Assembly (NCBI RefSeq): GCF_923868895.1
Contig: NZ_OV350343.1
Span: 1,984,001-2,048,000 of the forward strand
DNA: 64,000 nucleotides
Direction of reading: 5' to 3'
From: Halomonas sp. TD01
Lineage (GTDB): Bacteria; Pseudomonadota; Gammaproteobacteria; Pseudomonadales; Halomonadaceae
Shown: piece by piece, positions 48,201 through 57,200 of the stretch
How positions within the stretch are numbered: the stretch's first letter is position 1
Layout: every line of letters begins with the position of its first letter
Position numbers and translations under genes: made by a program
Notes under the pieces: model-generated
Seen by the model: the letters and a program-made list of their open reading frames with translations, nothing else
What the model was told of the DNA's origin: nothing
Databases searched by the model: none

Positions 48201-51200
48201 CAGGATGATGGTACCCCTGAAGGTAACTTCAACAACGACGGTGCCACGGGTTGGAAATCTCTGGCAGCTGGTACCAATGCTAGTGCAACGAAAGATCACG
48301 CCCTTGCGGTTGGTGACGGAGCTCAAGCTATCGGGTTCGAGGCTATGGCAATCGGGCGCGAAGCAGTCGCTAGTGGGCCCAATAGCAGTATTGCCATAGG
48401 TCAGCTGGCTAAGGCGACTCAAGACTTCGCTATTTCTATCGGCAGATCGTCAGAGGCAACGGCGCAGAACGCTGTTGCACTTGGTAACGGAGCACTGGCT
48501 AGGGTTGAGCAAGGTGTTGCGCTGGGTTCAGGTTCGCTTTCTACGGTTGGCGCAGGCGTTGCTGGTTTTGTTCCAGCAGGGGCTGACGCTGCTGATGAGC
48601 AGGCTATTCTGGATACCATTGCTACCCGTGGCTCGGTAGATATCGGCAGCCGTCAAATCACTCGTGTAGCTGCGGGCACAAAGGATGGCGATGCGGTTAA
48701 CGTCGCCCAGCTAAAATCGGTCAATAACTTGGCTGGCGCTGGCTGGGATGTTCAGGTTAATGCGGAAGTGGCCGATAACGTTGCGCCGGGCGAGACCGTC
48801 CAGTTTATTGATGGCAAAAACATCGATATTACCCGCGATGGTGACCAGATCATCAAAGTGGCCACCTCTGATAACGTCGAGTTCAATCAGGTAACAATCG
48901 GCGACGCCACCAACAATACCGTCATTACCAGCACGGTTGATGGCCTGGATGTGGGCGGCGACAAGATTACCAACGTGGCAGATGGTGAGATCAGCAATAC
49001 CTCGTCTGATGCGGTTAACGGTAGCCAGCTGTTTGCGACGAATACCAATGTTGATAACAACACTACCAATATCACGAACAACACCACCGAGATTGGTAAA
49101 GGCATCAACTTTGGTGACGGTGCGACGGCCAACAACTACGCGCTAGGCGACACCATTAATGTTAAGGGTGATCCCAACGTTACCTCTACCACCACGGCGG
49201 ATGGTGTACAGCTTGGGCTGGCGGATGTTGTCAATATTGGCTCGACCAATCCTGTCACTATTGATGGTAATAGCGGCACCATTGGCGGCCTGACCAACAA
49301 AACCTTCGACCCGAACAACTTCACCTCTGGCCAGGCTGCGTCTGAGGACCAGTTAAGCCAAGTCACTTCGGATCTGACGACCGAAGGTCTGGACTTTGCA
49401 GGCAATGAAGGCGCTGATGTTCATCGTGACCTCGGTCAAACACTAGCGATTCAGGGTGAGGCAACCTCTGGCGGTGCCTACACCGGTGCAAACCTGAAAA
49501 CGGTCACTGACCCGCTAACGGGTGCCATCAATCTGCAAATGACAGATTCGCCTGATTTCACTAACGTCAATGTGACTAATCAGTTGGATGTGGCGGGCGA
49601 TACCAATATCGGCGGCAATACCACTATCCAGGGCGACACCACGGTGAAGGGCGACACCTTCCTGGGTGACAACTTCTCGGTCGTTAATAACGAAGCGATC
49701 TATAACGTTGAACCTGACCAGATCACCAATGATTACCAGGTCACCAACAAGAAGTACGTAGATAACAGCGTGACCGCGCTGGGCGACACGCCGCTGACCT
49801 TTATGGGTGACAGTGGTACTCAGTTTGATCGCAAGCTGGGTGAAACTGCCAACGTTAAAGGTGGCAGCATCGGCACATTGACCGATGGCAACATTGGTGT
49901 GGTCGCTGACGGCACTGACACTCTGAATATCAAGCTGGCTGAAAACGTTGACCTGGGCCTGAACGGCAGCGTCGTCATGGGCGACACCACCGTTAACAAC
50001 GACGGCCTGACAGTTGGTGACACTATCGTCAATGGCGACAGCATCACTACCAACAACCTCACCGTGTCTGGTGAAACTAAGCTGGGCGATAACTTCGTCG
50101 TTAACAACGAAGGTAACGTCAGCTACACCGGCGACATCATTGATGGCAATAACATCGTCAACAAGGACTATGTCGACGGTAAAGAAACGCACTACTACAG
50201 CGTTAACGATGGCGGCACTATTCAAGGTAACTACGAAAACGATGGCGCCACTGGTGTAAATGCAATGGCCGCTGGCGTGAAGGCTGTCGCTACAGGGTTA
50301 GAAAACACCGCGATTGGTTTCAATACACAGGCAACGGGTAGTAATCGTGCGACGGCTGTCGGTGCAAATGCTTTGGCGTCAGCGCCTGGCACTACGTCCT
50401 TGGGCGGCTTCGCCGCGGCGACTGGCATTAGCGCAACTGCTATTGGCACTAGAGCGAATGCTTCAGGCTTAGGCTCTTCTGCGATTGGCTCAAACGCAAA
50501 AGCATCAGGTCTAGCGAGTGTTGCCTTGGGGCAGCTTTCAATGGCAGCTGGCGAAGATTCGGTAGCGGTTGGTTCCTCTAGTTCGAGTGGTTATCGAGGC
50601 GTTTCAGTCGGGAGGCAAACTGAAACGTCGGGAGAAAACGGCACTGCTACAGGTTTCTTCTCTAGGGCGAATGGTGACTACGCTGCTGCTTATGGCAGTA
50701 ACTCGAAGGCTTCGGGAGATTTCTCTCTGGCAATGGGGGCTTCCTCGGAAGCAACGGCGGAAAACAGTGTGGCCTTGGGCGCAGGTTCTGTCGCCGATGG
50801 TAGCACGCTGGGCACGGCGGCTTATCAGCCGCTGGATATTAATGGCAATCCGATTGCCGTTGCAGCACCCTCGGCGGCTAGCGAAGTTTCTGTTGGTTCT
50901 GCCGGTAATGAGCGTCGCATCACCAACGTTGCAGCTGGTGCGACAGATACCGATGCGGTCAACGTCAGCCAGTTGAAAGCAGTAAATGAAGTGGCTAACA
51001 CCGGTTGGAACGTTCAAGCTAACGGCGACGTTGCAACCAACGTAGCGCCAGGTGACACCGTTCAGATGATCGATGGTAAGAACATCGCCATCACACGTGA
51101 CGGCAAGGATATCACTGTCGCGACGGCAGACGATGTCGAGTTCACCAATGTCGACGTGACTGAGAACCTTAACGTTGCGGGCAACACGACCATCGAAGGC

Positions 51201-54200
51201 GACACCACGGTGAAGGGCGATACCTTCCTTGGTGACAACTTCTCGGTCGTTAATAACGAAGCGATCTACAACGTTGAGCCTGACCAGATCATCAATGACT
51301 ACCAAGTCACCAACAAGAAGTACGTAGATAACAGCGTGACCGCGCTGGGCGACACGCCGCTGACGTTTGGCGACGATGCTGGCACTACGACGGATCGTAA
51401 GCTGGGTGAGCGTCTAGACGTCGTCACCAGCAACGCCAACCTCAGCACCACGCTGACGGATGAGCAGACTCTGGAAATCGCCATGAGCGATGATCTGGAC
51501 GTCAACAATGTCACGGTTAATGACTCGCTCACGGTTAACGGCCCCACCACCCTGAACGGCGGCACCACCATTGGTGACAGCCTGACCTTGCTGGCGGGCA
51601 CGACCGTTGACATGGGTGGCAACCAGATCACCAACGTGGCAGCCGGTACCGAAGGCGACCACGCGGTGAACCTGGATCAGTTGACTGACGTCAGCGACGT
51701 GGCGAACAAGGGCTGGAACGTTCAGACCAACGGCGACGTTGCAACCAACGTAGCGCCAGGTGACACCGTTCAGATGATCGATGGTAAGAACATCGCCATC
51801 ACGCGTGACGGCAAGGATATCACCGTAGCGACGGCAGACGATGTCGAGTTCACCAATGTCGACGTGACTGAGAACCTTAACGTTGCGGGCAACACGACCA
51901 TCGAAGGCGACACCACGGTGAAGGGCGATACCTTCCTGGGTGACAACTTCTCGGTCGTTAATAACGAAGCGATCTACAACGTTGAGCCTGACCAGATCAT
52001 CAATGACTACCAAGTCACCAACAAGAAGTACGTAGATAACAGCGTGACCGCGCTGGGCGACACGCCGCTGACGTTTATGGGTGACAGCGGTACTCAGTTT
52101 GATCGCAAGCTGGGTGAAACCGCCAACGTTAAAGGCGGTAACACCGGCACATTGACCGATGGCAACATTGGTGTGGTCGCTGACGGCACTGACACTCTGA
52201 ATATCAAGCTGGCTGAAAACGTTGACCTGGGCCTGAATGGCAGCGTCGTCATGGGCGACACCACCGTTAACAACGACGGCCTGACCATCGCTGGTGGCCC
52301 GAGCATCACTAATACAGGCATTGATGCAGGTAACACCACCATCACCAACGTCGCACCAGGTGTTGACGGTACGGATGCGGTTAACGTTGACCAGCTGACG
52401 AACGTCAGCGACGTGGCAAACAAGGGCTGGAACGTTCAAGCCAACGGCGACGTTGCAACCAACGTAGCGCCAGGTGACACCGTTCAGATGATCGATGGTA
52501 AGAACATCGCCATCACACGTGACGGCAAAGATATCACTGTCGCGACGGCAGACGATGTCGAATTCACCAATGTTGACGTGACTGAGAACCTTAACGTTGC
52601 GGGCAACACGACCATCGAAGGCGACACCACGGTGAAGGGCGATACCTTCCTGGGTGATAACTTCTCGGTCGTTAATAACGAAGCGATCTACAACGTTGAG
52701 CCCGATCAGATCACCAATGATTACCAGGTCACCAACAAGAAGTATGTAGATAACAGCGTGACCGCGCTGGGCGACACGCCGCTGACCTTTATGGGTGACA
52801 GCGGTACTCAGTTTGATCGCAAGCTGGGTGAAACCGCTAATGTCAAAGGTGGCAGCATCGGCACATTGACCGATGGCAACATTGGTGTGGTCGCTGACGG
52901 CACTGACACTCTGAATATCAAGCTGGCTGAAAACGTTGACCTGGGCCTGAACGGCAGCGTTGTCATGGGCGATACCACCGTTAACAACGATGGCCTGACC
53001 ATCGCTGGTGGCCCGAGCATCACTAATACAGGCATTGATGCAGGTAACACCACCATCACCAACGTCGCACCAGGTGTTGACGGTACGGATGCGGTTAACG
53101 TTGACCAGCTGACGAACGTCAGCGACGTGGCGAACAAGGGCTGGAACGTTCAGACCAACGGCGACGTTGCAACCAACGTAGCGCCAGGTGACACCGTTCA
53201 GATGATCGATGGTAAGAACATCGCCATCACACGTGATGGCAAAGATATCACTGTCGCGACGGCAGACGATGTCGAGTTCACCAATGTTGACGTGACTGAG
53301 AACCTTAACGTTGCGGGTGATACTGCGATTGGTGGTAACACGACGATCGCGGGCAACACGACCATTGAAGGCGACACCACGGTGAAGGGCGATACCTTCC
53401 TGGGTGATAACTTCTCGGTCGTTAATAACGAAGCGATCTACAACGTTGAGCCTGACCAGATCACTAACGACTACCAAGTAGTCAACAAGAAGTATGTCAC
53501 TCAGGCGGGCGACGACCTGATCGACAACAACCCGCTGACGTTTGGCGACGATGCTGGCACTACGACTGATCGTAAGCTGGGTGAGCGTCTAGACGTCGTC
53601 ACCAGCAACGCCAACCTCAGCACCACGCTGACGGATGAGCAGACTCTGGAAATCGCCATGAGCGATGATCTGGACATCAACAATGTCACGGTTAATGACT
53701 CGCTCACGGTTAACGGCCCCACCACCCTGAACGGCGGCACCACCATTGGTGACAGCCTGACCTTGCTGGCGGGCACGACCGTTGACATGGGTGGCAACCA
53801 GATCACCAACGTGGCAGCCGGTACCGAAGGCGACCACGCGGTGAACCTGGATCAGTTGACTGACGTCAGCGACGTGGCGAACAAGGGCTGGAACGTTCAG
53901 ACCAACGGCGACGTTGCAACCAACGTAGCGCCAGGTGACACCGTTCAGATGCTCGATGGCAAGAACATCGCCATCACGCGTGACGGCAAAGATATCACTG
54001 TCGCGACGGCAGACGATGTCGAGTTCACCAATGTCGACGTGACTGAGAACCTTAACGTTGCGGGTGATACCAATATTGCAGGTGACACTATCATTGGTGG
54101 TAACACCACCATCAACGAAAACTTGACGGTTGAAGGTGACACCTACCTGGGTGACAGCTTCTCAATCGTGAACAACGAAGCGTTCTACGACGGCCCGGTG

Positions 54201-57200
54201 ACGGAAGATAACCACATCACCAACAAGAGCTACGTGGATAACTCAGTGACCGAGCTGGGCGACACGCCGCTAACGTTTGGTGCTAACGAAGGTGACGACA
54301 CTGATCGCCGCCTGGGTGACCGCCTGGACATCGTAGGCGAGGAAGATGCGGAAGGTGATAGCAACATCATCACCAAGATCACGGATGAAGAAACCCTCGA
54401 ACTGGCGCTGAATGACGATCTTAAGATCGGCAACAGCATCACCGTGGGCGACACCTTCATTGATGGTGACAGCGTCACCACCAACAACATGACGGTGAAC
54501 GAGAACCTGACGGTACAAGGCGAGACCCGCCTGGGTGACAACTTCTTCGTCAACAACGAAGGTAATGTCACTTACACCGGCGACATCACCGAAGGCGACC
54601 ACATCACCAACAAGAGCTACGTTGACAACAGCGTCACTGAGTTGGGCGATACGCCGCTGACCTTTGCAGGCGACAGTGGTACACCGTTCGAGCGTCGCTT
54701 GGGTGAAACCACCAACGTTAAAGGTGGTGCTGAAGGTGGTCTGACTGAAGGTAACATCGGTGTCGTGGCCGATGGTGAAGACACGCTCAACATCCAGCTG
54801 GCCGAGAACATCGACCTGGGTGAAGACGGCAGCCTGACGATCAACGAAACGCTGATCGACGGTAACCAAGTCACCACCAATAACGTCACGGTGAATGAGA
54901 CTCTGACTGTTGAAGGCGACACGTTCCTGAACGAGAACCTAACGGTAGCGGGTAACACCACCATCAACGAAAACCTGACGGTTGAAGGTGACACCTACCT
55001 GGGTGACAGCTTCTCAATCGTGAACAACGAAGCGTTCTACGACGGCCCGGTGACGGAAGATAACCACATCACCAACAAGAGCTACGTGGATAACTCAGTG
55101 ACCGAGCTGGGCGACACGCCGCTAACGTTTGGTGCTAACGAAGGTGACGACACTGATCGCCGCCTGGGTGACCGCCTGGACATCGTAGGCGAGGAAGATG
55201 CGGAAGGTGATAGCAACATCATCACCAAGATCACGGATGAAGAAACCCTCGAACTGGCGCTGAATGACGATCTTAAGATCGGCAACAGCATCACCGTGGG
55301 CGACACCTTCATTGATGGTGACAGCGTCACCACCAACAACATGACGGTGAACGAGAACCTGACGGTACAAGGCGAGACCCGCCTGGGTGACAACTTCTTC
55401 GTCAACAACGAAGGTAACGTCACTTACACCGGCGACATCACCGAAGGCGACCACATCACCAACAAGGACTACGTTGACAACAGCGTGACCGAGTTGGGCG
55501 ATACGCCGCTGACCTTCGCTGGCGACAGCGGCGAGTCATTCGAGCGTCGCCTGGGTGAGCAGACCAACGTGAAAGGTGGTTCTGAAGGCGGCTTGACCGA
55601 AGGCAACATCGGCGTGGTGGCGGATGGTGAAGACACGCTCAACATCCAACTGGCCGAGAACATCGACCTGGGTGAAGACGGCAGCCTGACGATCAACGAA
55701 ACGCTGATCGACGGTAACCAAGTCACCACCAATAACGTCACGGTGAATGAGACTCTGACTGTTGAAGGCGACACGTTCCTGAACGAGAACCTAACGGTAG
55801 CGGGTAACACCACCATCAACGAAAACCTGACGGTTGAAGGTGACACCTACCTGGGTGACAGCTTCTCAATCGTGAACAACGAAGCGTTCTACGACGGCCC
55901 GGTGACGGAAGATAACCACATCACCAACAAGAGCTACGTGGATAACTCAGTGACCGAGCTGGGCGACACGCCGCTAACGTTTGGTGCTAACGAAGGTGAC
56001 GACACTGATCGCCGCCTAGGTGACCGCCTGGACATCGTAGGCGAGGAAGGTGCGGAAGGTGATAGCAACATCATCACCAAGATCACGGATGAAGAAACGC
56101 TTGAGCTGGCGTTGAATGACGATCTTAAGATCGGCAACAGCATCACCGTGGGCGACACCTTCATTGATGGTGACAGCGTCACTACCAACAACATGACGGT
56201 GAACGAGAACCTAACCGTTGAGGGCGAGACCCGCCTGGGTGACAACTTCTTCGTCAACAACGAAGGTAATGTCACTTACACCGGCGACATCACCGAAGGC
56301 GACCACATCACCAACAAGAGCTACGTTGACAACAGCGTCACTGAGTTGGGCGATACGCCGCTGACCTTTGCAGGCGACAGTGGTACACCGTTCGAGCGTC
56401 GCTTGGGTGAAACCACCAACGTTAAAGGTGGTGCTGAAGGTGGTCTGACTGAAGGTAACATCGGTGTCGTGGCCGATGGTGAAGACACGCTCAACATCCA
56501 ACTGGCCGAGAACATCGACCTGGGTGAAGATGGCAGCCTGACGATCAACGAAACGCTGATCGACGGTAACCAAGTCACCACCAATAACGTCACGGTGAAT
56601 GAGACCCTGACCGTTGAAGGCGACACGTTCCTGAACGAGAACCTAACGGTAGCGGGTAACACCACCATCAACGAAAACTTGACGGTTGAAGGTGACACCT
56701 ACCTGGGTGACAGCTTCTCAATCGTGAACAACGAAGCGTTCTACGACGGCCCGGTGACGGAAGATAACCACATCACCAACAAGAGCTACGTGGATAACTC
56801 AGTGACCGAGCTGGGCGACACGCCGCTAACGTTTGGTGCTAACGAGGGTGACGACACCGATCGCCGCCTGGGTGACCGCCTGGACATCGTAGGCGAGGAA
56901 GGTGCGGAAGGTGATAGCAACATCATCACCAAGATCACGGATGAAGAAACCCTCGAACTGGCGCTGAACGACGATCTTAAGATCGGCAACAGCATCACCG
57001 TGGGCGACACCTTCATTGATGGTGACAGCGTCACTACCAACAACATGACGGTGAACGAGAACCTAACCGTTGAGGGCGACACGTTCCTGAACGAGAACCT
57101 AACGGTAGCGGGTAACACCACCATCAACGAAAACCTGACGGTGGAAGGCACCACGCAGCTGGGCGACAACTTCTTCGTAACCAACGAAGGTAACGTCACA